Assembly (NCBI RefSeq): GCF_001263355.1
Contig: NZ_LGYO01000019.1
Coordinates: forward strand, 43,177 to 107,176
DNA length: 64,000 nt
Reading direction: 5' to 3'
Source of the DNA: Acetobacterium bakii
GTDB taxonomy: Bacteria; Bacillota; Clostridia; Eubacteriales; Eubacteriaceae
This document shows positions 42,768 to 53,599 of the stretch, one piece after another; position 1 is the first letter of the stretch; every line of letters begins with the position of its first letter. Position numbers and translations under genes: made by a program. The notes under the pieces were generated by a model that was given only the letters and a program-made list of their open reading frames with translations, did no database searches and had not been told where the DNA came from.

Positions 42768-42796
42768 TTGTAATTTCCTTAAGAATGGTTTATGAT
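42768..42796 (+). promoter_or_regulatory. Predicted promoter of the liv genes
   Basis: TTGTAA (42768-42773) and TATGAT (42791-42796) are 17 bp apart, about 45 bp before the substrate-binding protein gene. Confidence 0.7.
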
Positions 42797-42839
42797 AGTT
42801 CCTATAAATAATCATTGAAAAGAATGAGGAGGAAAAGAA

Positions 42840-43982
42840 ATGAAAAAAAGAGTTGTAAGTGTTTTGCTTGTTGGAATGCTTGTTGCTTCCATTTTTACAT
42901 TTGCGGGATGTTCATCTACTGGAAGCAGTAATGATGTCATTAAGCTTGGTTTTATTGGACCAACCACTGGTGATGCTGCAATTTATGGAAGTTCAGCAGA
43001 AGCCGGAGCAATGCTGGCTGCAGAAGAAATTAATGCGGCAGGTGGTATTGATGGCAAGGATGTTGAAATCATTGCCTATGATACCAAGGCTGACCAAACT
43101 GAGGCTGTTAATGCATATAACCGCTTAAGAGATCAGGATGGTGTCATCGCTGTTATTGGTGGAACCCTAAGTGGCGAAACGTTGGCAATGAAAGACATCA
43201 TGGTTTCGGATAATATGCCTGTATTATCACCAACTGCAACAGCAGTTGAAGTTACTCAGGATGCACCAAATATTTTCAGAGCATGTTTCCTTGATGACTA
43301 TCAAGGTGCTGCAGCTGCAAATTTCTCAGCTGATACATTAGGTGCAAAAACTGCCGCATTATTAGTGGGAGCTGGAAACCCCTATTCAGAAGGCGTTTCT
43401 AAAGCTTTTGAAACAGCATTTGTGGCAAAAGGCGGTTCCATTGTCGGTACCGAATCTTACGGCACAACCGATAAAGATTTTAGTGCCCAATTAACAAAAA
43501 TTAAAGAAATGAATCCAGCTGTTGTGTTTGTTCCGGATTACGTACAAACAGTAGGACCAATTCTTCAAAAGGCCAAAGAAATGGGAATTACCGCAAAATT
43601 TGTGGGCGCAGATGGTTGGGATGGCGTACAGGTAGAATATGCTGATGCCGCTCAGGGAAATTACTTTACAAACCACTATGCAGCGGATTCACCATCGCAA
43701 ACAGTACAGGATTTTATCACTGCTTATACAACAAAATATGATAAGGTTCCAAACTCGTTTGCAGCTTTAGGTTATGATGCAGTTTACACCATGGTTTCTG
43801 CCATTAAAACTGCCGGATCTACAGAAGCAGAATCAATTATTACTGCATTGGCAGCCACTGAACATGCAGGGGTAACCGGAAATCTCAAGTTTAATGAAAA
43901 CGGAGATCCTAAAGATAAAGAAGTTACCATTATCAAAATTGATGGCGGAGAGCTTAAATATGAAGCGACTGTTGTAAATTAA
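42840..43982 (+). CDS. livJ: Branched-chain amino-acid ABC transporter, substrate-binding lipoprotein
   Basis: This 380-residue extracellular receptor has a lipoprotein signal peptide with lipobox FAGC, so Cys24 should be lipidated. The mature part is a periplasmic-binding type I fold (IKLGFIGPTTGDAAIYG, then AAEEINAAGGIDGKDVEII), typical of LivJ/LivK. It delivers Leu, Ile, Val or a related amino acid to LivHM; the exact ligand is not determinable. AGGAGG precedes the ATG. A hairpin separates it from livH, which would let it be made in excess over the membrane parts. Confidence 0.93.
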   Translation: MKKRVVSVLLVGMLVASIFTFAGCSSTGSSNDVIKLGFIGPTTGDAAIYGSSAEAGAMLAAEEINAAGGIDGKDVEIIAYDTKADQTEAVNAYNRLRDQDGVIAVIGGTLSGETLAMKDIMVSDNMPVLSPTATAVEVTQDAPNIFRACFLDDYQGAAAANFSADTLGAKTAALLVGAGNPYSEGVSKAFETAFVAKGGSIVGTESYGTTDKDFSAQLTKIKEMNPAVVFVPDYVQTVGPILQKAKEMGITAKFVGADGWDGVQVEYADAAQGNYFTNHYAADSPSQTVQDFITAYTTKYDKVPNSFAALGYDAVYTMVSAIKTAGSTEAESIITALAATEHAGVTGNLKFNENGDPKDKEVTIIKIDGGELKYEATVVN

Positions 43983-44022
43983 TAAATATTGGTACAAATT
44001 TCATATTGCATTAAAACACAGG

Positions 44023-44062
44023 GGATATAGAAGAGATTGATCTCTTCTATATCCATTTTATT
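44023..44062 (+). terminator. Hairpin between livJ and livH
   Basis: A perfect 15-bp stem, GGATATAGAAGAGAT and its complement (44023-44054), is followed by a moderately T-rich tract. It can act as a leaky terminator or as a 3' stabiliser, favouring livJ over the downstream genes. Confidence 0.75.
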
Positions 44063-44083
44063 ATTGTAGAAGGAGGAGACATT

Positions 44084-44962
44084 GTGAATTTATTTCTGCA
44101 ACAAGTGATCAATGGTCTTAATGTGGGCAGTATTTATGCGCTCATTGCCATTGGCTATACCATGGTTTACGGAATTATTAAACTGATTAACTTTGCCCAT
44201 GGAGAAATCATGATGTTCGGTGCATATTTTGCATTTATTGCAGCTACCAGTTTTCAGATGCCTGTTTGGGCGGTGCTTTTATTATCAATGACAATTATGG
44301 CCATTATTGGCGTAGCCATCGAATTCGTTGCCTACCGACCACTTAGAAATGCCCCAAGATTGTCAGCACTTATTACAGCCATTGGTGTGAGTTTATTTTT
44401 GCAGAACCTTGCTCTGATTATTTTTAAGCCTGAACCAAAGGTTATGCCAAAAATATTTCCGGAAATGATTATTAAGATTGGCAGCATTGAAATTAGTTCA
44501 ACCACGCTTATCACTATTGGATTGTCATTGGTATTTATGGTTTTATTGGATTTATATATTAGAAAAACGAAACAGGGTCGTGCCATGCGTGCCGTATCAG
44601 AAGACAAGGATGCTGCGATTCTTATGGGAGTAAATGTCAATCGGACCATTTCATTAACCTTTGCTCTGGGTTCAGCCTTAGGTGCACTGGGCGGGGTACT
44701 TTATAGTGTAGCTTATATTCAAGTTTATCCCACCATGGGCGTCATGCCAGGACTAAAAGCATTTATCGCCGCCGTATTGGGTGGAATTGGGATTGTTCCG
44801 GGAGCCATGCTAGGCGGTTTCATTATTGGTATGGTCGAAACTTTGACAAAGGCATACCTATCAACCACCTGGGCTGATGCCATTGTTTTTGGGATTCTGA
44901 TTATTGTTTTGCTCTTTAAGCCAACCGGAATTCTTGGTAAAAATACGAGAGAAAAGGTGTAG
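44084..44962 (+). CDS. livH: Branched-chain amino-acid ABC transporter permease LivH
   Basis: This 292-residue inner-membrane permease has about eight helices and the family pattern NGLNVGSIYALIAIGYTMVYG at the N-terminus, with the cytoplasmic loop GRAMRAVSEDKDAAILMGVN near residue 165 that contacts the ATPases. GTG is the start codon, preceded by AAGGAGGAG. It partners LivM, which begins 3 bp after its stop. Confidence 0.94.
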   Translation: MNLFLQQVINGLNVGSIYALIAIGYTMVYGIIKLINFAHGEIMMFGAYFAFIAATSFQMPVWAVLLLSMTIMAIIGVAIEFVAYRPLRNAPRLSALITAIGVSLFLQNLALIIFKPEPKVMPKIFPEMIIKIGSIEISSTTLITIGLSLVFMVLLDLYIRKTKQGRAMRAVSEDKDAAILMGVNVNRTISLTFALGSALGALGGVLYSVAYIQVYPTMGVMPGLKAFIAAVLGGIGIVPGAMLGGFIIGMVETLTKAYLSTTWADAIVFGILIIVLLFKPTGILGKNTREKV

Positions 44963-44965
44963 GGA

Positions 44966-45970
44966 ATGGATAAGAGTAAACGCAGAGCCTATATCATTAA
45001 CACCATCGCAATTATTGCCCTTTACATAATCTTTTTTGTATTGATTCAAACACAAACTATGAACAAATATTTTATTGGGATTGCAATCCTTACCTGCATC
45101 ATGATTATTATGGCAATGAGTCTCAATATCGTTGCTGGGTTTTTAGGTCAAATGGCTTTGGGTCACGCTGGCTTCATGGCCATCGGTGCCTATTCGTCAG
45201 CCAGTTTTTCAATTGCACTGTTTAATAGCGGCACTGAATTGCCGAACATCGTGGTGCTTATTTTGGCCATGGCGGTTGGCGGAACGATTGCAGGTATTTT
45301 TGGAATACTCATTGGAACGCCGACACTAAGGCTGCGGGGAGATTATTTAGGAATTGTTACCATTGGTTTTTCAGAAATCATTCGGATCTTCTTCGTCAAT
45401 TTTCAGCCAACCGGAGGCGCTGCGGGACTAAAGGGAATCACTAAACTGGTTAACTTTAATAATGTCTATTGGATTACGATCATTGTAATCATTTTGATTT
45501 TTACATTGGGACGCTCAAAGCAGGGCCGTGCGATTATTTCTATCAGAGAAGACGAAATTGCTTCGGAATCCGCTGGGATCCCAACCACCCGCTATAAGGT
45601 ACTGGGATTTTCAATGGCAGCATTTTTTGCGGGTATTGGGGGAGCCTTATATGCTCACTATCAGGCATTTCTGGAACCAAGCAAATTTGGGTTTATGTTC
45701 TCCATCGAAATGTTCGTTATCGTTGTTCTTGGTGGTCTGGGAAGTCTGACGGGGTCCATTATCTCAGCCATTGTTCTAACGATACTACCGGAAATGCTTC
45801 GCGGTTTTGCCGAATACCGATTACTGGTTTATTCCCTGGTTCTAATTATCATGATGATTTTTCGACCTCAGGGAATTTTCGGCCGGTCTGAATTCTCATT
45901 GACAACAGCCATTGATGCACTGATCCTTCGAAAAAACACAAAAAATACCGTAGACGGAGGTGAATCATAA
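44966..45970 (+). CDS. livM: Branched-chain amino-acid ABC transporter permease LivM
   Basis: This is the second membrane subunit of the transporter, 334 residues with eight to ten helices. Typical LivM segments are GQMALGHAGFMAIGAY near residue 63, TLRLRGDYLGIVTIGFSEI near 115, and the coupling loop GRAIISIREDEIASESAGI near 188. Its stop overlaps the livG start by one base. Confidence 0.94.
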   Translation: MDKSKRRAYIINTIAIIALYIIFFVLIQTQTMNKYFIGIAILTCIMIIMAMSLNIVAGFLGQMALGHAGFMAIGAYSSASFSIALFNSGTELPNIVVLILAMAVGGTIAGIFGILIGTPTLRLRGDYLGIVTIGFSEIIRIFFVNFQPTGGAAGLKGITKLVNFNNVYWITIIVIILIFTLGRSKQGRAIISIREDEIASESAGIPTTRYKVLGFSMAAFFAGIGGALYAHYQAFLEPSKFGFMFSIEMFVIVVLGGLGSLTGSIISAIVLTILPEMLRGFAEYRLLVYSLVLIIMMIFRPQGIFGRSEFSLTTAIDALILRKNTKNTVDGGES

Positions 45971-46728
45971 TGCCGGTACTATCAGCAAATAATATTACCA
46001 TGCAGTTTGGTGGTTTAACAGCGGTGGATAAGTTTAATCTGAATCTGGAACCCCATGAGTTAGTCGGACTCATTGGACCAAACGGCGCCGGAAAAACGAC
46101 GATCTTTAATATGCTTACAGGGGTTTATGTTCCGACCAGTGGGGATATCATCCTGAATGGTCAAAGCATTATTAAGAAAAGCACCCATGATATTGTAAGT
46201 CTTGGTGCCAGCCGAACCTTTCAGAATATTCGCCTGTTCAAAGATTTAACCGCTGTTGAAAATGTGAAGATTGCATACCATAATTTCATAGATTATAATA
46301 TGATCCAGGGGATGTTTCGAACAAAAAAGTTTTGGATCGAAGAAAAAAAGGCTCAGGAAGAATGCCTAAAGCTTTTAGATATTTTTGATATGGGTGAATA
46401 TGCCAATACATTGGCAAAGAACTTACCCTATGGCCAACAGCGAAAATTGGAAATTGCCAGAGCTCTGGCCTCTGACCCAAAAGTATTAATGCTTGATGAA
46501 CCGGCCGCGGGAATGAACCCAAACGAAACCGAAGAGCTGATGAACACCATCCATTTTATCCGCAATAAATTTGATATCACTGTTTTACTCATTGAACATG
46601 ATATGAAGCTGGTGATGGGAATTTGTGAACGGATTATCGTTGTTGATTATGGAAAAACCATTGCCGAAGGCACACCGGATGAGATTAAGAATAACCCCGA
46701 GGTCATTCGTGCTTATCTGGGAGATTAG
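45970..46728 (+). CDS. livG: Branched-chain amino-acid ABC transporter ATPase LivG
   Basis: This 252-residue ATPase has Walker A GPNGAGKTT near residue 36, the LivG-type signature YGQQRKLEIARAL near 155 and Walker B VLMLDEPAAGMNP near 174, where the alanine-glycine-methionine stretch is characteristic of LivG. With LivF it drives import through LivHM. The ATG follows GGAGGTG, overlapping livM. Confidence 0.95.
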   Translation: MPVLSANNITMQFGGLTAVDKFNLNLEPHELVGLIGPNGAGKTTIFNMLTGVYVPTSGDIILNGQSIIKKSTHDIVSLGASRTFQNIRLFKDLTAVENVKIAYHNFIDYNMIQGMFRTKKFWIEEKKAQEECLKLLDIFDMGEYANTLAKNLPYGQQRKLEIARALASDPKVLMLDEPAAGMNPNETEELMNTIHFIRNKFDITVLLIEHDMKLVMGICERIIVVDYGKTIAEGTPDEIKNNPEVIRAYLGD

Positions 46729-46739
46729 GAGGCTTTAAA

Positions 46740-47444
46740 ATGCTCAAAGTAAAAGACTTAAATGTACATTACGGAAAAATTCACGCCATTAAAGGGGTTA
46801 GTTTTGAAGTGAATGAAGGGGAAATCGTAACCCTTATTGGTGCCAACGGTGCCGGAAAAACGACAATTCTTCAAACAATTTCAGGGTTGCTCAAACCAAC
46901 TGAAGGCGTAATCACCTTTAATGGTGAAAATGTTAATAAGATGCCGGCACATCAAATTCCGGTTATGGGAATTGCCCATGTTCCCGAAGGACGTCGGATC
47001 TTTGCTGATATGACGGTTTATGAGAACCTCATCATGGGAGCATATATTCGCAATGATAAGGAACAGATTGATGAGGACATGGAGAAAATATTTCTTAACT
47101 TTCCGCGACTTAAAGAAAGAATTAAACAGATCGCCGGAACCCTCAGTGGTGGTGAACAGCAAATGCTTGCCATGGGCCGGGCATTGATGACACGACCCAA
47201 GCTGATTCTTTTAGATGAACCTTCAATGGGTTTAGCCCCGCTTCTGGTAGATGAAATTTTCAACATGATCCAAACAGTAAATGATGCCGGAACAACCGTG
47301 CTTTTGGTGGAGCAAAACGCAAATAAGGCATTACACATTGCCAACCGAGCTTATGTATTAGAAACCGGACTCATCAAACTCTCAGGCAGTGCCAGAGATT
47401 TATTGGTGAATCCGGAAGTTCAGCAGGCTTATTTAGGCGGTTAA
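46740..47444 (+). CDS. livF: Branched-chain amino-acid ABC transporter ATPase LivF
   Basis: This 234-residue partner ATPase shows Walker A GANGAGKTT near residue 36, the signature LSGGEQQMLAMGRAL near 135 and Walker B LILLDEPSMGLAP near 155, the LivF-specific form. It completes livJHMGF in the canonical order. AGGAGGC precedes the ATG, 11 bp after livG, and a terminator follows. Confidence 0.95.
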   Translation: MLKVKDLNVHYGKIHAIKGVSFEVNEGEIVTLIGANGAGKTTILQTISGLLKPTEGVITFNGENVNKMPAHQIPVMGIAHVPEGRRIFADMTVYENLIMGAYIRNDKEQIDEDMEKIFLNFPRLKERIKQIAGTLSGGEQQMLAMGRALMTRPKLILLDEPSMGLAPLLVDEIFNMIQTVNDAGTTVLLVEQNANKALHIANRAYVLETGLIKLSGSARDLLVNPEVQQAYLGG

Positions 47445-47465
47445 ATCCAAAATGAAAACTGTCTT

Positions 47466-47494
47466 AAACTGTCTCCTATGGAGGCAGTTTTTTA
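47466..47494 (+). terminator. Terminator of the liv operon
   Basis: AAACTGTCTCC pairs with GGAGGCAGTTT around a 3-nt loop, with one mismatch, and is followed by six T. Confidence 0.82.
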
Positions 47495-47559
47495 ATGGTA
47501 TTGACGCTTTTTTTGGTCATATCATCTAAAAATTTTCTTAAGTACCTGCATTTTGGTTC

Positions 47560-47588
47560 TTGATAAGGAAATATTCCTATGATATACT
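47560..47588 (+). promoter_or_regulatory. Predicted promoter of tig
   Basis: TTGATA (47560-47565) and TATACT (47583-47588) are separated by 17 bp. The leader to the tig start is about 45 nt. Confidence 0.75.
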
Positions 47589-47637
47589 GTAAAAATTGAA
47601 TGATAATAATAATTAAATGAAAGATACGGAGGATAAT

Positions 47638-48930
47638 ATGAGCACAACAGTAGAAAGTATAGAAAAAAATATTGCAACCCTAAAAATTGAGATTAGTCCA
47701 GAGGAATTTTCAAAGGCTGTCAAAAAGTCGTATGATAAAAATAAGAAACGTTTTTCAGTTCCTGGTTTTAGAAAAGGCAAAGCTCCTAAAAAAATTATCG
47801 AATCTTATTACGGACAAAATGTATTTTTAGAGGATGCCATTGATTTTGCATTCGCACCAGCCTATGAAGGCGCATTGAAGGAAACAGAAATCAAGCCAGT
47901 GACACGCCCGGATCTCGAAAACATTGAGAAAATGAGCCAGGAAGAAGGCGCTACCTTTATTGTCAAGGTTGGGGTAAAGCCAGAGATAACCTTAGGCGAA
48001 TATAAAGGGGCTGAAATTGAATCCCTGGATCCAGTTATTTCCGAAGAAGAAATGACAGTTGAGCTTGCAAAAATGCAGGATCAAAATTCCCGTTTGATTA
48101 CCCTTGATGAAGGTGTTGTTGCAGATGGTGCCACGGTTACCATTGACTACGAAGGATTCCAGGATGGCGAACCCTTTGCTGGCGGAAAAGATATGGATTA
48201 TGATTTAGTTATCGGCAGCGGTTCATTTATACCGGGATTCGAAGAGCAGCTCATCGGTGCAAAGCTCGGCGAAGATACAACCGTAAAAGTAACCTTCCCG
48301 GAAGACTATCATGCCGAAGACCTTAAAGGAAAAGAAGTGGAATTTAAGGTTGCCATAAAAGCGCTTAAAGTAAAAGAATTACCAGAATTGGATGATGAAT
48401 TTGCTAAAGATACCAGTGAATTTGATACTCTGGAAGAATTAAAAGCGGATGTTGAAAAACGACTTAAGGAAACAAAAGCTACCCAATTGAAAGGTCTAGC
48501 TGAAGCGGCGGTTGTGAAATTCGCTGTGGATCAGGCGGAGATTGATGTTCCTTACCTTATGGTTGAAGAAGAAGTTGATCGCAATCTGGAAAACTTTGAA
48601 ACACAAATGAAACAACAAGGAATTTCAATGGATGATTATTTCAACTTCACTAATGTTAACCGTGATGATTTTAGAAATAACTTAAAAGCGGATGCTGAAC
48701 TCAATATTAAGACTGAGTTGGTACTTGCAAAAATAAGTGATATTGAAGCGGTAGAAGCCACAGATGAAGAAATTGACGAAGAAATCAAGGTTTATGCAGA
48801 TGCTTATGGCCATGATTTTGAGGAATATAAAAAAGGTTTACAGGATCGTATGTTAGACTATCTTAAGTCAAATATCAAACGTCGTAAAACCGTGGATATG
48901 CTAATGGAAATGGCTATTGTAAAAGCTTAA
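47638..48930 (+). CDS. tig: Trigger factor
   Basis: This 430-residue chaperone and prolyl isomerase binds ribosomes and shields nascent chains. The ribosome-docking signature GFRKGKAPKKII is near residue 44, the FKBP-type isomerase domain occupies about 150-245 (GATVTIDYEGFQDGEPFAGG), and the helical C-terminal domain follows. The ATG at 47638 follows CGGAGG; the seven extra codons upstream are unlikely to be translated. It heads the tig-clpP-clpX-lon-engB block that is conserved in Firmicutes. Confidence 0.95.
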   Translation: MSTTVESIEKNIATLKIEISPEEFSKAVKKSYDKNKKRFSVPGFRKGKAPKKIIESYYGQNVFLEDAIDFAFAPAYEGALKETEIKPVTRPDLENIEKMSQEEGATFIVKVGVKPEITLGEYKGAEIESLDPVISEEEMTVELAKMQDQNSRLITLDEGVVADGATVTIDYEGFQDGEPFAGGKDMDYDLVIGSGSFIPGFEEQLIGAKLGEDTTVKVTFPEDYHAEDLKGKEVEFKVAIKALKVKELPELDDEFAKDTSEFDTLEELKADVEKRLKETKATQLKGLAEAAVVKFAVDQAEIDVPYLMVEEEVDRNLENFETQMKQQGISMDDYFNFTNVNRDDFRNNLKADAELNIKTELVLAKISDIEAVEATDEEIDEEIKVYADAYGHDFEEYKKGLQDRMLDYLKSNIKRRKTVDMLMEMAIVKA

Positions 48931-48963
48931 GAAATTTAAATGAGAAAGTGGGAAAAATCGTTC

Positions 48964-49581
48964 ATGTTAAATAGTAAAACCAATCAACCAATTATATTAA
49001 ATAATCTTGTTCCCATGGTTGTTGAACAAACAGGCCGGGGAGAACGCTCTTATGATTTATTCTCACGGTTGTTAAAGGAACGTATTATCTTTTTAAATGG
49101 AGAAATTAATGAAAATATTTCATCGCTCATTGTTGGTCAGCTTATCTATTTAGAAGCTGACAATGCGGAGAAAGACATCCAGATATATATAAATAGTCCC
49201 GGCGGATCGGTAACAGCTGGGATGGCTATTTTTGACACCATGAATTATATTCGTTGCGATGTATCCACACTATGTGTCGGATTAGCAGCATCGATGGGGG
49301 CATTTCTTCTGGCAGCAGGAACCAAAGGAAAACGATATTCTCTGCCTAATAGTGAAATCATGATTCATCAACCTCTTGGCGGAGCCCAGGGACAGAGTAC
49401 GGATGTCGAAATTTACGCTAAACGCCTGATAAAAACACGTGAAACATTAAATACTATTCTCAGCGAACGCACAGGACAACCATTAGAAACCATTGCTAAG
49501 GATACAGACCGTGATAATTTCATGGATGCTCCGGAAGCAATGGCCTACGGTTTGATTGATGAGATATTAGTATCAAGATAG
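48964..49581 (+). CDS. clpP: ATP-dependent Clp protease proteolytic subunit
   Basis: ClpP forms the barrel-shaped serine protease that degrades proteins fed by ClpX. The catalytic triad is visible as Ser110 (GLAASMGAF), His135 (MIHQPLGG) and, by family alignment, Asp184 in TDRDNF. I choose the ATG at 48964 (205 residues), giving a short leader before [17 protein letters not shown]; an ATG at 48940 is also open. Neither has a strong ribosome-binding site. It follows tig closely and precedes clpX by 11 bp. Confidence 0.93.
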   Translation: MLNSKTNQPIILNNLVPMVVEQTGRGERSYDLFSRLLKERIIFLNGEINENISSLIVGQLIYLEADNAEKDIQIYINSPGGSVTAGMAIFDTMNYIRCDVSTLCVGLAASMGAFLLAAGTKGKRYSLPNSEIMIHQPLGGAQGQSTDVEIYAKRLIKTRETLNTILSERTGQPLETIAKDTDRDNFMDAPEAMAYGLIDEILVSR

Positions 49582-49592
49582 GAGGCTGAAAA

Positions 49593-50861
49593 ATGGCTAG
49601 AAATGAAGATGGCATCGAAAATGCCCGTTGTTCCTTTTGTGGTAAAAGTCAGTCCCAGGTTAAGCGGATGGTTGCAGGTCCAGGAGTTTATATCTGTAAT
49701 GAATGCATTGATCTTTGCGAAGAAATCATGGATGTTGATGATTTACCGGAAGAATTTAATTTTGCAGATGTTCCAAAACCCAGAGAGATAAAGAAAAAAT
49801 TGAATGAATATGTCATTGCTCAAAACAGAGCCAAACGAGCGCTGGCAGTGGCAGTGTATAATCACTATAAACGCATTACCTCACTGGATGAGAATGATGC
49901 CGAGGTAGAGCTGGGAAAAAGCAACATCCTGCTCATTGGGCCAACCGGATCAGGAAAAACATTGTTGGCTCAAACCCTGGCAAGGATATTGAATGTGCCA
50001 TTCGCAATTGCAGATGCCACATCCTTAACCGAAGCCGGATATGTCGGGGAAGATGTTGAAAATATATTATTGAAACTTCTTCAAACCGCAAATTTTGATG
50101 TTGCCAAGGCAGAAAAAGGAATTATCTATATTGATGAAATAGATAAAATCGCCCGTAAAGGCGATAATCCTTCGATCACACGAGATGTGAGCGGCGAAGG
50201 TGTGCAGCAGGCGCTGCTTAAAATACTAGAAGGTACGGTTGCCAACGTACCGCCACAGGGTGGTCGTAAGCATCCGCATCAGGATTTCATCCAAATCAAC
50301 ACCAATAATATTTTGTTTATTTGTGGTGGTGCCTTTGATGGTATGGATAAGGTGATTGAACAACGGACAGAAAAAAGTTCAATGGGCTTTGGGGCTGATA
50401 TCAGAAATTCCAAAGAAAAACAGATTGATCAGGGACTCTATAACGTTCAACCCCAGGATCTTTTGAAATATGGTCTGATCCCCGAATTTATTGGGAGAAT
50501 TCCGGTTATTGCATCTCTTCAGCATTTAGATGAAGAAGCCTTGATCCAAATTTTAACAGAGCCTCGTAATGCTCTGGTGAAACAATATATTAAAATGTTT
50601 AAAATTGAAGGGGTCGAACTTGAATTTCAAAAGGAAGCTTTGGTTGCGATCGCCAAAAAAGCTTTGGAAAACAAAACCGGCGCCCGTGGACTTCGTGGGA
50701 TTATTGAGAATATTATGCTTGATATTATGTTTGAGGTACCGTCCAACGAAAATATTGAAAAGGTCATTATTACTCAGGATGTGGTGGAAAAACAAGTTGA
50801 GCCTATTATGATCATTGGGCAAAAAAATGATTGTGAAGAATCCGGCAACAAAGTAGTTTGA
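49593..50861 (+). CDS. clpX: ATP-dependent Clp protease ATP-binding subunit ClpX
   Basis: ClpX is the AAA+ unfoldase that delivers substrates to ClpP. The N-terminal zinc-binding domain has cysteines in CSFCGKS and CNECIDLC (residues about 12-42). Walker A is GPTGSGKTL near residue 115, Walker B is [11 protein letters not shown] near 178, and the ClpP-docking IGF-type loop lies near 265 (SSMGFGAD). The length is normal at 422 residues. AGGAGGC precedes the ATG. Confidence 0.96.
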   Translation: MARNEDGIENARCSFCGKSQSQVKRMVAGPGVYICNECIDLCEEIMDVDDLPEEFNFADVPKPREIKKKLNEYVIAQNRAKRALAVAVYNHYKRITSLDENDAEVELGKSNILLIGPTGSGKTLLAQTLARILNVPFAIADATSLTEAGYVGEDVENILLKLLQTANFDVAKAEKGIIYIDEIDKIARKGDNPSITRDVSGEGVQQALLKILEGTVANVPPQGGRKHPHQDFIQINTNNILFICGGAFDGMDKVIEQRTEKSSMGFGADIRNSKEKQIDQGLYNVQPQDLLKYGLIPEFIGRIPVIASLQHLDEEALIQILTEPRNALVKQYIKMFKIEGVELEFQKEALVAIAKKALENKTGARGLRGIIENIMLDIMFEVPSNENIEKVIITQDVVEKQVEPIMIIGQKNDCEESGNKVV

Positions 50862-50872
50862 TAAAAAAGCCG

Positions 50873-50903
50873 TTGGGCTTTTCCAGACCGTTCAAAAGCC
50901 CAA
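50873..50903. repeat. Hairpin between clpX and lon
   Basis: A perfect 10-bp stem, TTGGGCTTTT (50873-50882) with AAAAGCCCAA (50894-50903), is not followed by T on the plus strand, but on the minus strand is followed a few bases later by six T. It may modulate clpX-lon readthrough. Confidence 0.6.
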
Positions 50904-51005
50904 TTACTTATTGGTACGAAGGTGCCCTGTATTTGAAGTTTTTGGTGCGGTCTGTTGTTTTTTAAAAATACTGGCTAATAATAAACAGGTGGGGAGTTGA
51001 TAAAT

Positions 51006-53387
51006 TTGAGTATTGAAAAAAAAGAAATTATCGAAGAAAAAAACGGACATGGCGGGATCATCGAACCTGAATTATTTGTTCAGGAAAAGGAAACCATGCC
51101 ACTTATTCCTTTGCGTGGAATGAGTGTTTTTCCTGGAATGGTGGTCCATTTTGATGTGGGTCGTGAAAAATCCATTAAGGCTCTGGAAGCGGCCATGGAA
51201 AAAGATCAAATGGCTTTTTTAGTCACTCAAAAAGAAGTGATTAAAGAAGATATTATTCCTGCAGATTTTTATACGGTGGGCTGCAAAGTTAAAGTAAAAC
51301 AGCTGTTAAAAATGCCGGATAACCTTGTTCGTGTTTTAGTTGAGGTTCAGGAACGAAGGGAAATTGTAGAATTCGAAAGCCTGGAACCCTATTTTTTAGT
51401 ATCGACAAAGCCGGTGCGATCGGTTTATTATGACACAAAAGAAAACCGTACTCTTATTCGAATGATTCGCGAATCATTTGCCAATTATATGAATGTGACC
51501 AGAAAAGTTGCCACCGATCTTATTTTGGCTATGGACTCACTGGACGATCCGGATCAGCTCATTGACATTATCGGTGCCAATCTTTTTCTGGACCTGGAAG
51601 ATAGCCAGCGGTTGATTCAGGAAACCGACGTTAACCGACGGTTAGTCATTGCTTATGAAATATTAGTCGAAGAAGTTGAAATGATTAAAATCGAACATCA
51701 TATTGATGAAAAAGTCCGTGGGGAGATGTATAAGCACCAACGGGAGTATTATCTTCGTGAACAGATTAAAGTCATCCAGGATGAACTGGGTGAAGGTGAC
51801 ATCCAAAACGAAATTGAAGTTTATAAGGAACGTCTGGATGCCCTCGAAGTTGAAGATGAGGTTCGGGATAAGGTTTTGGGTGAATTGAACCGATTAAACA
51901 AGGTACCTCAAGGTTCATCGGAAGCCGGACTGATTCAGACCTATGTGGAATGGATATTGGATCTGCCCTGGAATACCCTAACCGAAGAAACTGTTGATGT
52001 TTCACTGGCACGAAAAGTTTTGGATGAGGATCACTTTGCTCTTGATAAGGTAAAAGAACGAATTCTTGAATATATCTCAGTATTGCAGCTTTCCCATGGC
52101 ATGAAATCCCCAATTATTTGTCTAGTAGGTCCGCCGGGGGTTGGTAAAACTTCTATTGCAAAATCAATTGCCCGGGCCTTGAATCGCAAGTATGTAAGGA
52201 TGTCTTTGGGCGGTATGCGGGATGAAGCCGAAATTCGCGGCCATCGACGAACCTACATTGGTGCCATTCCGGGACGAATCATTTACAATATCAAAAAATG
52301 CGGCACTCGAAATCCCCTCTTTCTACTGGATGAAGTGGACAAACTCGGCCAGGACTTTAAAGGGGATCCTGCTTCAGCATTGCTGGAAGTTTTGGACCCG
52401 GAACAAAACAATACCTTTACGGATCATTATATGGAATTGCCATTTGATCTTTCCCAGGTACTGTTTCTGACCACCGCCAATTCGTTGTCAACCATACCAC
52501 GGCCTTTGCTTGATCGGATGGAAATCATTGACGTAAATGGTTATGTGGAAAGTGAAAAAGTTGAGATTGCAAAAAGATATCTGATCCCCAAGCAGCTTGA
52601 AATACATGGCTTGAAAAAATCAACCTGTAAAATCAGCGAAGGGGTTATCAAAAATACCATTGAATATTACACAAGGGAATCCGGTGTGCGTGAATTAGAA
52701 CGTAAAATCGCCCAAATTTGTCGGGTCGCCGCCAAGGAAATTGTTGAGAATGATCGAAAAAGCATTAGTATTACACAGAAAAATCTTGAAAAATTCCTGG
52801 GAAAACATCAATATTCTTTTGAAACGGTAGGCGATAAAAAAGAGGTAGGGGTTGTTAACGGCCTTGCCTGGACACCGGTTGGCGGAGATACCCTGCAGAT
52901 TGAAGTAATTGTGGTGGATGGTACCGGAAAAATCGAAATAACCGGTCAGCTCGGCGATGTCATGAAAGAGTCTGTTAAGGCAGGAATCAGTTATATCCGT
53001 TCTAAAGCAGATGCTCTGGGAGTAAGTTCAGATTTTTATTCTAAAAAAGACATTCACTTACACGTACCCGAAGGCGCGGTGCCAAAGGATGGCCCATCCG
53101 CCGGGATTACCATTGCCACCGCATTGGTTTCCGCGTTAACCAATAACCCGGTGCCGCAAAATCTGGCCATGACTGGGGAAATTACCCTAAGAGGCCGAGT
53201 TTTGCCCATTGGCGGACTTCGCGAAAAACTCACAGCCGCCCACCGGGCGGGTATTAAGGAAATAATTTTACCCAAAGAAAATGAAAAAGATCTTGAAGAT
53301 GTGCCAAAAGTCGTCTTGGAAGCCCTTCATATTCAGTCAGTGGCATCCATGGCCGAGGTTATTGAGATTGTCTTTAACCAATTATAA
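51006..53387 (+). CDS. lon: Lon protease, second paralogue (Clp-block copy)
   Basis: This LonA-type protease has a substrate-binding N-terminal domain (about 25-220, [19 protein letters not shown]), AAA+ motifs GPPGVGKTS and [11 protein letters not shown], and a protease domain with the catalytic serine in KDGPSAGIT (about residue 698) and lysine in [10 protein letters not shown]. Start choice: TTG at 51006 has GGGGAG nine bases upstream; TTG at 50997 is also possible. Its place after clpX and before engB is the conserved position of the housekeeping lon. It differs clearly from the MarR-linked copy. Confidence 0.94.
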   Translation: MSIEKKEIIEEKNGHGGIIEPELFVQEKETMPLIPLRGMSVFPGMVVHFDVGREKSIKALEAAMEKDQMAFLVTQKEVIKEDIIPADFYTVGCKVKVKQLLKMPDNLVRVLVEVQERREIVEFESLEPYFLVSTKPVRSVYYDTKENRTLIRMIRESFANYMNVTRKVATDLILAMDSLDDPDQLIDIIGANLFLDLEDSQRLIQETDVNRRLVIAYEILVEEVEMIKIEHHIDEKVRGEMYKHQREYYLREQIKVIQDELGEGDIQNEIEVYKERLDALEVEDEVRDKVLGELNRLNKVPQGSSEAGLIQTYVEWILDLPWNTLTEETVDVSLARKVLDEDHFALDKVKERILEYISVLQLSHGMKSPIICLVGPPGVGKTSIAKSIARALNRKYVRMSLGGMRDEAEIRGHRRTYIGAIPGRIIYNIKKCGTRNPLFLLDEVDKLGQDFKGDPASALLEVLDPEQNNTFTDHYMELPFDLSQVLFLTTANSLSTIPRPLLDRMEIIDVNGYVESEKVEIAKRYLIPKQLEIHGLKKSTCKISEGVIKNTIEYYTRESGVRELERKIAQICRVAAKEIVENDRKSISITQKNLEKFLGKHQYSFETVGDKKEVGVVNGLAWTPVGGDTLQIEVIVVDGTGKIEITGQLGDVMKESVKAGISYIRSKADALGVSSDFYSKKDIHLHVPEGAVPKDGPSAGITIATALVSALTNNPVPQNLAMTGEITLRGRVLPIGGLREKLTAAHRAGIKEIILPKENEKDLEDVPKVVLEALHIQSVASMAEVIEIVFNQL

Positions 53388-53599
53388 AACAAAAAGTTTG
53401 ATCATTGAGCAGGATAGATAATTTTATCACTTACACATAAAAGCCCGTTGCATTTTATGTGGGATTCGAATTAAAAGGCAACAAAAACGTCGGACAACTC
53501 CTGGAGTGTCCGACGTTGATGTGTGAAAATTCTTTAACCTACCAGGCAGGGCATCCTGGATCCTCAATTATCGATTGAACATTAGAAACGGAGTAAATT
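53388..53599. other. Intergenic region with two hairpins
   Basis: No gene is seen. CACATAAAA (53434-53442) pairs with TTTTATGTG (53453-53461), and a longer stem AACGTCGGAC with GTCCGACGTT (53486-53517) has an inner ACTC/GAGT extension. Neither has a T tail, so they are not typical terminators; they may be remnants of an intergenic repeat. Confidence 0.6.

Noticed and set aside
53486-53517. Rho-independent terminator after the second lon
   Set aside because: The stem is good, but no T run follows on either strand within a suitable distance.
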